DNA of 64,000 bases. It comes from Punica granatum. Taxonomy: Eukaryota; Streptophyta; Magnoliopsida; Myrtales; Lythraceae. The notes beneath the pieces were generated by a model that saw only the letters and a list, made by a program, of their open reading frames with translations, made no database searches and had not been told where the DNA came from. Below, piece after piece: positions 48,714 to 60,487 of this stretch. The first letter of the stretch is position 1. Each line of letters begins with the position of its first letter. The stretch lies in assembly GCF_007655135.1 (NCBI RefSeq), contig NC_045130.1, positions 6,696,001 to 6,760,000 on the forward strand. Direction: 5' to 3'. The position numbers and the translations under genes were made by a program.

Positions 48714-49050
48714 AGGCAGGAGAGGAGAAGGTGTGCTGGAGATTTCCAAGAGAGAAAAAAGCAGGTGTGGGAGGACTGCTAAAGAGGAGAAATATTCGCA
48801 CAAAATCCATGCAGACCTCAGTCGAGGGCCTTCTGTCTTGGAGCCCATCGGGCTCTCAACAAAAATTGACAGAGTTGATCTTCAGCCTGAGCCAGTTTCC
48901 CAAGCATCAATGGCTGAGAAGAAAGTTGACGATACAATCTGCGGCTGCAAAAGAAGGAAGATAAAGGAGATGCGAAGAAAGCAGCTGCATAAGAAAAGCC
49001 AGATTAAGTGAAGGCAGTAGTGGCACAACCTAGGAAAAAGACTTGAGCCT
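48714..49050 (+). pseudogene. Decayed duplicate of the start of eIF5B exon 2
   Basis: The segment aligns with 54555-54925 of the eIF5B gene. The shared core is GVGGLLK-type sequence when misframed, but at DNA level 'gtgggaggactgct', 'ggccttctgt', 'gttgatcttcagcctgagcc', 'agtttcccaagca', 'gctgagaagaaagttga' and 'caacctaggaaaaaga' follow each other in the right order. Intron-like sequence with 'attgttttag' just before it resembles the end of eIF5B intron 1, so it was copied as DNA, not from mRNA. Small deletions, stops and frame changes abolish coding. It lies about 3.6 kb upstream of the intact gene, in the same orientation, and an inverted MITE follows at 49160. Confidence 0.8.
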
Positions 49051-49159
49051 AGTACAAGGACTTCTCGGCATCATTCCACGGGTGTGAGTTCATATGCGAA
49101 CTTTCCGTTTTTGAGGAGGAAAGTGAAGAAAGAACGGATGCAGAAGTCGAAAGAACTGT

Positions 49160-49425
49160 ATTTGGTTTTAGAGTTAAGTAGAGGTAAATTTTAATTTTAA
49201 TTGGATTGTAATGATTGTGTTGTTGAATTATGAGTAAAAATTATGAAAAAGTAATAAATAGTTTAGATAATTTAGTATTAAAAATTGAATTGAGTTTAGT
49301 GTAGTTATATGTGTGTTTATATATGGGGCTTACCTTTTTGAATTGAAATAGTTGATTTTTGTTGTGTAGTAAATAGAGTTAAAATTTGAGTTAAAATTTT
49401 AAAATCAGATTATAAAATCAAACGG
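49160..49425 (-). mobile_element. MITE copy 2 (inverse of 40543-40874)
   Basis: Read on the minus strand it has the same ends and block order as 40543-40874, about 70 bp shorter. It starts ('tttggttttagagttaagta' on plus) about 110 bp after the end of the eIF5B relic. Confidence 0.7.
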
Positions 49426-49789
49426 GGTGAACCAAGGGACAAAGGAACGAAGGAGATCTCCAAGAAAGAGCATCGAATCACCCATCTTGTGGTTTAATGT
49501 AGGGCCTACTCATCAAATGAAAGCACAGTGAAATTCATTCAATTTTTGAGGATTGGATATTTGTTCGTAAAGAACTCGTTTATGTTTTTTTGATGAATAA
49601 GAACTTATTTATGTTGATTGCATTTTGTTGCATATTTAGTGTGAAAATTCTACTTTAATCGTAGGTTTTTCTAACCTCAGGACGTCCTCGCGCCGATCAA
49701 CTTAGTCTAGCATGAACTTTTATCTTTGTTGTTCTTTTTTCTTGGCGAGACAGTCTAGTCTTTATACTGCTGCACGACTGATGATGTCC

Positions 49790-49910
49790 TGTTTGGATTG
49801 CTGGTTAAAAAGGGTTATGGAAAGATATATGAAGGATTAATATACAAATTTTTATTATACTTCTTCATAACTAAACCCTCCATGACCATCCTTAACCGGC
49901 AATCCAAACA
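49790..49910. mobile_element. Small hairpin MITE with 19-bp inverted ends
   Basis: A 121-bp element. The left end TGTTTGGATTGCTGGTTAA (49790-49808) is the inverted repeat of the right end (49892-49910), with a single T/C difference. The arms extend imperfectly inward ('gggttatgg...atgaag' against 'catgacc...cttcat'), so nearly the whole element can fold into a hairpin. No obvious target-site duplication. Confidence 0.75.
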
Positions 49911-52227
49911 AGCGAGGAAGAGGTCGTCCCATTGGTTCACAGCAAACGTGAGACTCGGGCTAGTAGTTGTTTATAGTGAGCCTGACTGGTGATAACCTTT
50001 TCTGGTCCTTGCCATGCATCGATGCATTACGAGAGTACATTATGACAAAACTGTCATATGGTCATGGCGATCTTGATTTCGACCTCCTGTTGTCTGACCT
50101 CTGGAATAGCTGAGGCAATCCCGTAGGTGTCTCATAGCCAGACTGGCATCGTCTCGACTTCAGGTGGATCCAATGCTGAAATCGAAACCCACATGCAAAC
50201 TTTAGGTGATAAGCAGCTGAATGAAGAACTTCGGGGTGCAAAAGGCAATTTCCATCAATCCTTTTCACCAAATTCGGTTTCAGAAAATCGATAGAGGTGG
50301 TAATTGATTAAGTTAATCAATTCAACCTTGTTAATCTCATAAATATTTTTTAATCATTTTACGGTGTGCACCCCTTGGTATCCGAAATCCAAAGCTCAAT
50401 AACACCCAATTAATCCATGATCGAGTCGAATCAGCCTATTAGGGTAAATTTTTCAAGCGCGCATTTTTTTTCATATAAATGTCTAAATCTTCGCTCGAGC
50501 CATTTAAACCAATCACGAGGATTTATAAATAACTGGTTGAATGGTAGAAATTAAATAATTTTTAATTGCAACTAATCTGTTCAAATATTTATAGGAGTTA
50601 TATTGCAATAAATCATTCATATCAAATACATATAAAAGATTTTGACAAAATAATTAACTGAATTCGACGACATATAAAATAATATTTATAAGTAAAATAG
50701 AATAATCTTTAATGATTATAAAAAATAGATCGAACTAAATTCAAGGAAAAAATGAGGGGAAATATAGAAAGATATATTAATAAAGAGCAAGAAAAATTTT
50801 ATCGTGTTAGAGCATGAAAGAAATAAATAAAAAATTTGGTAATATTAAATATTTGACGATAGTTACTTATATAAGAATTTTATATGTCAATTAAGATATT
50901 AATGGTTTTATTTGTTTAAATATTGAAGGATATCTATTAATTTTCAACAAAAATAGGATTTTCAAAGTAAATAAATCAATATATAAAAGTAGAATAAAGA
51001 AAAAAAATCAAATATCAAAGTAGAAAAAATTATTTTATTTACATCAATTTTTTTTTATAGAATACCAAATATATCATATATTTCCAAAACAGATAGGACA
51101 TATATATACCTAAGGAAAAAAGAGAAACATGTATATATCTACCTATCTATTTAGACATCTATATCTTCTATATATTAGGCTAAAGTGAAGTTTCAAAATG
51201 AAATTTCTCGAGGAGAGTAAAGATTCACAAGTATTTTTGTTTTCCTTTTCAATTTCTATTTAAAAATGGGGATTATGTGATAGGATTTTAACAATTTAAT
51301 ATTTCAAATAAATAGCAGGCAATAGAATCTAATTTGACACTTATTTATTTATTTCTTTAAAATTATTTTTTGTATAATATTTTCAAATTGAGTTAATTGC
51401 CTCAAAAAATACAAAATTTTCACATTTTATCAATTTTATCACGAACTTTTTTTTCAACCTAAAAATGCACGAACTATCAATTTGATATCAATTTTAACAT
51501 GCCTCAACTTTTTCGTTAATTTAAACGAAAATTTATAGCCACATCCTCCGATTGAGGTAGCCGAGATCGCCGGCTAACTTATAAGGGCGACGATGGGCCC
51601 CGATTAGGCCCACATTGTCCGAATTTGAAAAAGAAAGAGAAAGTAAAATCGAGAAAATAATTAAGGAGGTAGGTGGTGGAAGTCTTATTGACGGTTACTA
51701 TCCCTCTAATTAGGATCACCGGAGACTTAAAAAAAAAATTCCCCTGGACTATTGAACTGTAGATATTGAACCACAGGAGAGTTCTGCTAGTTTTCATATC
51801 AAAATGAAGTCATTTTAAATACATAAATTTAATATATAAAGAAAATGTAAATATACGTCAACTATATATATCCATAAATATATCTATATATTGTTTATTA
51901 TAGGAAAATGATATATTTTTAAAAATTTTCATAATGCATCAAATGGCTACACATATATATCTGCCAATATAAAAATTATACTATATATTTTATTATATCT
52001 AGTACAATGTACGATTCTATATTTATTTTTTCACGTATCAATATATAGATTTCATTATATATCAAATATATTTCACCATTTAATATTTACATTTCCATGC
52101 GTAACTAAAGCAACGACTGGCTCGAGCCGATAAGGGATGCCGTGGCTCTCCAGGTTTAATTAATTAATTAACCTTATTTTATATATATATTTTTTTGTCA
52201 CACGCGAAAAACCCTAAAATCTCCATC

Positions 52228-52272
<45 letters not shown>

Positions 52273-52682
52273 CCGTGTCTCTGCGTTTCGGTGATAGCGG
52301 TGGCGAGATCCTGCGAGAGAGAAGAAGTAACCTTCGGAATAAGAATCACTTCTCTCATTGCCAAACCTCTGTCGTCTTCAGAATCTGATCGGACCCAAGC
52401 GCTAATCCACCGTCCGTCCCTCATCGCCATCACAGTATTCTCTCTCTCCGTGTCTGTGTGTGGGCGAGAGAGTGCGGGCAATCGTGCTGGTTTGAGCAGT
52501 TTGTATCGGAAAGATAATTGGTTAGTCTATCGAGCTGAATCGAGCTGCGCTGATTAACTTTCTTTGTTATCGTGATCATTTTCGCGACTCAGTTTGATAT
52601 GATCTAGATTTTGGTTGGCGTTTCTGGATTGCTGATGTGCAGGGACTGTATCTGTCGAATTAACCCGGGTAATCCAGCGTAA
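49911..52682. other. AT-rich intergenic DNA and eIF5B leader
   Basis: 50.3-52.1 kb is very AT-rich without recognisable genes; the 72-codon frame at 51579-51797 is not supported. From about 52.2 kb the DNA becomes the transcribed leader of eIF5B, with a CT-rich tract and a likely leader intron ending in 'gatgtgcag' at about 52642. Confidence 0.5.
52226..52268. repeat. (CT)n tract in the eIF5B leader
   Basis: About 43 bp, mostly CT dinucleotides with a single G interruption. Such pyrimidine tracts are common just after transcription starts of plant translation genes. A regulatory role is inferred only. Confidence 0.75.
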
Positions 52683-55600
52683 ATGGGTCGCAAGAAGCCC
52701 ACAGCCCGGGACGATGACAACCCAGCTCCGGCTGCGAAATCCAAGAAGAAGGCGGTTGTGATAGACGACGATGAGTACTCGGTCGGGACGGAATTATCCG
52801 AAGAACGGGAAGTTCCGGAGGAGCCGGTGGTGATTACTGGGAAAAATAAAGGCAAGAAGGGAACCTCAAAGGCTCAGCAGCCCAAAGAGGAGGAAGAAGA
52901 TGTCGAGATGGCGGTCGAAGAGGACGATGCTCCCCCGCCTGCTGTATTCACAGGGAAAAAGAAGGGGATGTCGAAAAAGGGGGGAGGTGGTAATGCATTT
53001 GCAGGTTTTGGATTGCTTGGAGACGAGGGAGAGGATGAGGAGGATGAGGAGGATGAAGAGGAGGCATCGGTGTTGACTGCTGAGAGAGGAGATAGCGAGG
53101 AAGAGGAGGCCCCGGCTATTAGTTTTTCTGGAAAGAAGAAGAAGTCCTCAAAGAAAGGAAGTAAGGGTGAGAAAACTTCGTTTACGGCCTCAGGTTTTGG
53201 TGCTTTAGATGACGACGATGAGGTGGATGAAGGGGCTGTGGTTGATAGTGATCACGAAAGCAAACCGATTGATGATAATGGCGACGAGCCTGTAATTGCT
53301 TTTACAGGGAAGAAAAAGCCCTCGAAGGGCGGAAAGAAAGGTGGGGCTGGTGGTTTTAGTGCTCTGGGTCAGGAGGAGGAGGAGAAGGAGGCGGATGAGG
53401 ACGAGGAAGTAGATGCAGTAACATTTTCAGGGAAGAAGAAGAAGTCTTCTAAGACCTCCAAGAAGAGCGATGGGCACTCATTTACCGCATCGGGTTTTGG
53501 TGCTTTGGGTGAAGAAGATGAGGAGGAGAAGGAGAAGGAAGATGAGGACGAGGAAATCAGCAACATTACCTTTACAGGGAAGAAGAAGAAGAAGTCTTCA
53601 AAGGCCTCAAAAAAGAGCGGTGGCAATTCATTTAGTGCTGCTGACTTCGCTGATGAAGGGAGTGTCGAGGATTACTCTGCACTAGAGGCCCCTAGCGCCA
53701 TTCATGAGACTGTTAAGGATGAAGGTTGTTTATTGTGTTTTTCTTATTTACGGTTAAAGATGTTAGCAATTCTTGGTAGCGAGTTGTTATCTTGTGTACT
53801 ATGCCAATCGTGCCATGTCTTGTTCAATTTTTTCCTCAGAGATTATGTGGGTGCAATATCATCTTTGTCTTATCAGTAAATTTTAGCTTGGAGATATCTG
53901 TTGCGAAGTTTCTGACAATAGTTCCTTGTAAGAAACAATTTGGATAGAATTCTTTATTCCCTTCGAGCAGTGTGCATGCATGTTATAGCATCTTATATAC
54001 ATGCATCTTTAGATACTTTACTAGATATTCTACAATAAACTGGTGGATATTACGTAAAATGTTGCTGTAAGTGAGCACGTCCATAGATAATCTGCTACTT
54101 TCCCTTTATTGAACTTTAAGAATTTGAAGATATTCAGTGAGACACTTCATTGTGCATGTTTCTTCTTGGACATCTCTTGACAGGGTCTTTCTTAAGTAGA
54201 TGGCTGGGGATCTAAGTGTGCTGTTTTGTCAAGTGGTTTTTTTCTCAAAGTAACAGAACAGATAGTACATAGCTCGCCTTTTGGCCAAGGGCAAGTTAGA
54301 ATTTAACTAACTGATCGCCGGGCTGGACTAAATCCTTTTCCTTGCAAAGTACTGCAACCTTTGGATATAGATAGGCTGGTTTCTGTTCCAAATAATCAAA
54401 AGTCTGTGATTTGTTGATATTTCTCTAGTGATCTTTTCCTTGGTGGTGGAGATTCAGTGTGTTGAAATATAAAAATAGAAGCTACTTGTGGTACAGCCTG
54501 CTTTTTTTGAAAAATGGAGAGAGAATAAATATCTGAATTCTTCTGCGTGCATTGTTTATAGGTAAGAAGAAGGAAGACGTGGTAGAGACTGCAAAGAACA
54601 AGAAGAAGAAAAAGAAGAGTGGGAGGACTGCTCAGGAAGAAGACGACTTAGATAAAATTCTTGCAGAGCTTGGTGGAGGTCCTTCTGTTTCAAAGCCAGT
54701 TGAGCCACTTCCCAAGGAGGAGAAAGTTGATCTTCAGCCTGAGCCAGTTACCCAAGCAGAACCAGCGGCTGAGAAAGTAGGTGAAGAAGAACATTTGGAA
54801 TCTGCTGCTGCAAAGAAGAAGAAAAAGAAGAAAGAAAAGGAAAAGGAGAAGAAGGCGGCTGCTGCAGCAGCTGTTGACGAAAAGCCTGAGGAACCAAAAG
54901 CAACTGCAGAACCTAAGAAGAATGAAGCAAAGGGTAAGGCTGCTGACAAGAAGGTTTCTAGGCAGGTCAGAGAGATGCAGGAGGCTCTTGCAAGGCGGAA
55001 AGAAGCTGAAGAGAGGAAGAAGAGAGAAGAAGAGGAGAAGCAAAGGAAGGAAGAAGAGGAGCGTAGAAGGCAAGAAGAACTTGAGAGGCAAGCTGAGGAG
55101 GCTAGGCGTCGGAAAAAGGAAAAGGAGAAGGAGAAGCTGCTAAAGAAGAAACAGGAAGGCAAGCTCTTAACTGCTAAACAGAAGGAAGAAGCTCGCCGGC
55201 TAGCTGCTATGAGGGAGCAGATACTAGCCAATGCAAATTTGCCATCTGCTGGTGATACTGGCAGTGCGCAAGCAAAAAGGCCCATTTACCAGACCAAGAA
55301 ATCCAAACAAGCTCGCCAGCAGGCTAACGGTGCTGCCCCTGTTAAGGAGGTTGAGAGCGATGAACCTAGGGATATCCAGCAAGAAACTGTTAGTGAAGCT
55401 GATTCAATGGAGCCAGAAAAAATTGAGGAAGTGGAACTGGTAAACGCAGAAGAAAAGTCGGAAGTTGGTGATGCTGAAGAAGAGAATGGGATGGCGGAAG
55501 ATGAGGACGAGGATGAGTGGGATGCAAAGAGTTGGGATGATGTCAATATTTCGGTCAAAAGCTCATTCGCTGAAGAGGAGGCAGACTCTGAGCCTGAAAA

Positions 55601-58600
55601 GGTGGCCAAAAAGGAGAGAAAGGGTGCAGTTGCAGGTGAGAATTGTCGATATGTCGCTAAAGAGCAGTGATGGTTCCTTATTATTTATTTATTTTTAATT
55701 CTTCACCTTATTGGTGCTAATTCTGTTTGTTTTGCATTTCATAGTTCCTCCTGCTGCTACAAAGTTGAGCAGTGCTCCCAAGAAAGTCGTTCCTTCTGAA
55801 CATGTGAAATCTGAGGAGGTTAAGAAAACCCAGCCTGAGGCTGAAGTTGGAGAGCGGAATAAGACAAAAGGGACTGCCCCAGCAAAAGCTGGCCCTGGTC
55901 CCTCTCCAACTCCTAAACCTAGCGGAGAGAAGCTTCGTTCTCCAATTTGCTGTATTATGGGGCACGTTGACACTGGGAAGACCAAACTTTTGGACTGCAT
56001 TCGGGGCACAAATGTACAGGAAGGTGAAGCTGGGGGTATTACACAACAAATAGGTGCCACATACTTCCCTGCTGAGAACATAAGGGAGAGGACCAAGGAA
56101 CTTAAAGCTGATGCAACACTCAAGGTCCCCGGACTGCTTGTTATTGACACACCTGGGCACGAATCATTCACGAACTTACGTTCACGAGGTTCAGGTTTAT
56201 GTGACATTGCTATTCTGGTGGTTGACATCATGCATGGCTTGGAGCCACAGACCATAGAGTCGTTGAATCTATTAAAAATGAGGAACACAGAGTTCATAGT
56301 CGCGTTGAATAAGGTCAGTTTTAATGTATTGTACTGCCTGTTGCTACATTTAGTGTGTGATAGGTCCCGGCCCTGGGCGCTTTGATTGATTTCCTTGTAA
56401 AGTTCAGACAGCAAGAGATTGACTGTTGCACTTTAGAAGATGAGCGTTTAGTGTTTCTTTGAAATGGTAAAGGCAATAATTCATTAACTGAAAGGGGTGC
56501 CAAGGAAATGTCTGCACAAGAACAAGTTCGGAATAGCGAACCAAGATGTACTAAAGAAGTGCGTCTTGGACTAAAGGAGAAAAATGCAATTTCTTGTGAA
56601 AATGTTTTTAATTACTGTTCCTCTGCTGATTTGGCTTGTGCAATATTTTTCCTCTGTTATGCAGGTTGACAGGCTTTATGGGTGGAAAACATGCAATAAT
56701 GCACCTATTGTTAAGGCTATGAAGCAACAAACGAAAGACGTGCAAAACGAGTTTAATATGAGACTCATACAGGTTTCTAACTGTTCACTCATATCAGTTG
56801 TCACTGTACTCCTGTTTAGTAATTTTCCATTTTTTAATTGAAATTCTTTCTGTTTGTAGATTATAACTCAATTTAAGGAGCAGGGTCTAAATACCGAGCT
56901 ATATTACAAAAACAAAGAAATGGGAGAAACGTTTAGTATTGTGCCTACAAGTGCAATCAGGTACATTTTTCTTCTCCGGAACTTTGTTCTGTAGCACCTG
57001 TGAAATTCTAACCACAAATAAATATCCAATTATTTTCTTGGTCTCAGTGGGGAAGGCATACCGGACTTGTTACTTTTACTGGTACAATGGTCTCAGAAGA
57101 CCATGGTTGAAAAACTAACATATATTGACGAAATTCAGGTACATTTTGTTCCTTCCCCCTTCCCCAATGAAGTTGTTCAAGAATTCATGGATCTAAGTAC
57201 TGATTTTGTTTCTTATTTATGGCAGTGCACAGTACTGGAGGTCAAGGTGGTTGAAGGCCATGGGACAACTATCGATGTCGTGTTAGTTAATGGGGTACTT
57301 CATGAAGGAGATCAGATCGTTGTCTGTGGTTTGCAGGTCTTGCATCTTAAAAGTCAAATTTTACCTTAAACACAGTTAGTTATTAATTTCCAATCTCTCA
57401 CTTGCTGCTGTTTGCAACTTTGTATGCAGGGGCCTATTGTCACCACCATTCGAGCTCTATTGACGCCCCATCCTATGAAGGAACTCCGAGTGAAGGTGAC
57501 ATCCTCCTATTCCTTTTCATGCTTCCTCTCTCTTACCTTCTAGCTCTGTCGCAAGCTTACTACATTTTTGAAGGAAAACAAGAAAATTTGAGACTGGCAG
57601 TTTTACAGGATAAGTGAAGTATTCCCCTGCTTTCTATGTTAAGAAAGATTCTTGGACAGTTGATCTCCCTCCATGCCTAATTAACATTGGCCATAACTAG
57701 CTAGCAAGTGTTATTATTTAATTATTGTACAACTGATTAAGGGCGTGGAGCTTTTGGCCCAAAAAAGAAAAATATTAAGTGCATTGATGTTACTAGATAG
57801 AACTTTGCTTTACATAATTTTTTCTTCTTGTTTCTCAATATTGTTAAACCTATAGCAGTTATTTCCATGCTTTGGTGATTCCATGGCTTGTCCAATCTCA
57901 GGGAACATATTTGCACCACAAAGAAATTAAGGCCGCTCAGGGTATAAAGATCTCTGCACAGGTTTGGTTACATTGACTCTGTAGCTTTTGACTTTTGCAA
58001 TTTATCCCTAATTACCTTTGCATGTACTAATTCCCCGTACTTTTTATTCCAGGGACTGGAGCATGCCATTGCTGGCACTGGTCTATACGTGGTGGGTCCT
58101 GATGATGATATTGAGGACGTCAAGGAAGCTGCAATGGAAGATATGAAGTCCGTAATGAGCCGAATTGACAAGACCGGTGAGGGAGTTTGTGTACAGGCAT
58201 CTACACTCGGCTCATTAGAGGCATTGCTAGAGTTCTTGAAGTCCCCAGCAGTAAGCATTCCAGTTAGCGGTATAAGCATCGGGCCTGTGCACAAAAAGGA
58301 TGTGATGAGAGCCTCTGTGATGCTTGAGAAGAAAAAGGAATTTGCCACCATCTTAGCCTTTGACGTGAAAGTGACCCCTGAAGCTCGGGAGCTTTCAGAA
58401 GAATTGGGCGTTAAGATCTTCATGGCGGATATTATCTATCATCTATTTGATCAGTTCAAGGCTTATATAGACAACATCAAGGAAGAAAAGAAGAAGGAAG
58501 CAGCAGATGAGGCAGTCTTCCCTTGTGTGCTCAAGATTATACCCAACTGTGTTTTCAACAAGAAGGACCCAATAGTGTTGGGTGTTGATGTCCTCGAAGG

Positions 58601-59224
58601 GATCGCTAAGGTAGTTACTTGTTTATCATTGTATCTTGCGTGGTTAAGAGGATTGGTTTCACTTGATAATTTCGTTGGGGCTTTGCCAGATAAAAATTTC
58701 TCATTACCTGCTTTTGTGACAGGTGGGGACTCCGATATGTATTCCTCAGAGGGAGTTTATTGATATTGGCCGTATTGCATCAATTGAGAATAATAAAAAA
58801 CCAGTTGATACTGCCAAGAAAGGCCAAAAGGTGGCAATTAAGGTAATTCGGTGTTCCTCCATTGCTTTCCATAAGACTTTTCTGGTCTTTTTGAAGCAAA
58901 TTAAATATCTGATTCTCTTATCAGATTGTTGGTAGCAACCCTGAAGAGCAGCAGAAGATGTATGGGAGGCACTTTGACTTGGAGGATGAGCTAGTGAGTC
59001 ATATCTCGAGGAGGTCGATCGATATTCTCAAAACGAATTACCGGGTGAGTTTCCTGATTTATGATAGCCTGCCATGGCTTTTCATTACTTGTAAAAATGT
59101 TGTCGGTGCTGAACATCTCGGATCAGTGATGCTTATGAAATGACATGTACATTTGCAGGATGATCTTTCCATTGAGGAGTGGAAACTCGTCGTGAAGTTG
59201 AAGAGCCTATTCAAAATACAGTAA
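52683..59224 (+). CDS. EIF5B: Eukaryotic translation initiation factor 5B (eIF5B)
   Basis: GTPase that joins the 60S subunit to the 48S initiation complex in the cytosol. Exons: 52683-53724, 54562-55635, 55745-56313, 56665-56772, 56860-56960, 57048-57138, 57226-57336, 57430-57495, 57902-57961, 58053-58610, 58723-58842, 58925-59044, 59159-59224. All join in phase to 1361 residues. Residues 1-700 are a highly charged, disordered N-region. Exon 1 repeats a module (F[TS]GKKK, Lys/Ser run, [11 protein letters not shown], acidic run) about five times. Exon 2 has long Lys/Glu coiled coils. The G domain follows: GHVDTGKT (about 778-785), GEAGGIT (about 799-805), DTPGHE (about 840-845) and NKVD (894-897). 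Domains II-IV follow, ending in the conserved [25 protein letters not shown] helix. The N-terminus [12 protein letters not shown] is the plant eIF5B hallmark. All introns are GT-AG. Confidence 0.97.
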
Positions 59225-60487
59225 GATGGTTACGTCCCCATGCTTAAATTTCCTGATCCGGATCCTCCCAGACTCTCCAGGGGTTGCTGCTTGGGTGAAG
59301 GATTCTTCTAGCAGCCGCCGGGATCAACGATGAGAAGGAAGAACTAGGATCTCCTCAGCAGTAAATTGCCCGATTTCGTGAGGAAGACCTGACCCATAGG
59401 TCGGGGGTTCTTTGACGATGTTTTTGCTCTATCAAATATGTAATATGAGGTTGAGATACGAGGTTCGTGTGTCGATGCCGAACTTTTCGGATGAAGAGAG
59501 ATGGAAATAAATTTGGTATTTCTGTCGGCAGACGCTAAAAATTATTTCTGGCACGTCAAGTTCTGTACTTAAATTTCCTTTTTCTCTGAGTTGAGGCTTC
59601 AATGGTTTCATCAATTTTGAGATTTTGTTTTTGTTGGATCAAATTAAAGGCCGTCTTTACTGTTGGTCGGAACATTATACACAATTTCTAGATACTCTTC
59701 AATGTCAGAGCCGCTGGTAATACATTTGTGCTCTGTCTCTCCAATTCTTAATGGACACCTAAAGAGCTTGTGGCCATTGAAGCAACTGAGTCTCAAGCCC
59801 GCTTGGTACAAACTTGGGAAACGCCAGTGGACTGTTTCCAACGGCGCATGGCGATGCCGATATGGCTAGCTCAAGAGGATCCATTTCCCACTTGGGAAGG
59901 TCTTTCCCTTGGGCGGTAACGGGGTGTTCCGACCGTCATACTCAAAACTACGAATCCATCTCCCGGCCAAGTCGGAGGCAAGCCATTCAATCTCGATCTA
60001 CAGGATTCGCGTGGATCAATCCCGAAGACTTGGCTCAAGAAAATTTAAATGGTCTCATATTCAGAGATGGAAAGTCTGTTAGGTCCATAATGTAAACAAT
60101 GGGCCCATTGAGCCTCAAGAAATCCCGTAGGTAGTCCAATATTGTTCTTTAATATAATAATTCACAAGCACATTATCAAGGAAAAGAAATAAAATGGTAA
60201 TTCTACCTATTTAATAATAATAATCCTCATAAAATTACCACCACCCCACCTTACTAGTACTCGTATCCTAATGGACGTTATACCGTCTCTTAGTACACTA
60301 GACGAAAGCAAAAGGGATGAGATACATAATTTCGTACATTTAAACAGAAAAAGATTTACGTAAAACTTAATTAACCTTCCATGTGATATATTTAATCGAC
60401 ATTGTAAACTTGGATCAGGGTAACCGAATCTCAATTTTTGAAGCTTGACGTCTTAGATCACATCCAATTAATTCGTTCAGTTTCGGT
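59225..60487. other. Convergent gap between eIF5B and VTL
   Basis: It contains the eIF5B 3' UTR with a plausible AATAAA poly(A) signal at 59506-59511, then spacer DNA. The frames at 59663-60095 lack homology to anything I know. The 3' UTR of the VTL gene lies at the right side. Confidence 0.5.
59506..59511 (+). terminator. Possible poly(A) signal of eIF5B
   Basis: Canonical AATAAA about 280 nt after the eIF5B stop codon, followed by T/G-rich sequence. Plant poly(A) signals are loose, so this is only a plausible choice. Confidence 0.35.

Noticed and set aside
54734..55285. 183-codon minus-strand frame rich in Ser and Phe
   Set aside because: Antisense of the Lys/Glu-rich eIF5B exon 2 (GAA/AAG read as TTC/CTT).
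55695..56414. 239-codon minus-strand frame
   Set aside because: Antisense of the eIF5B GTPase exon; no family match.
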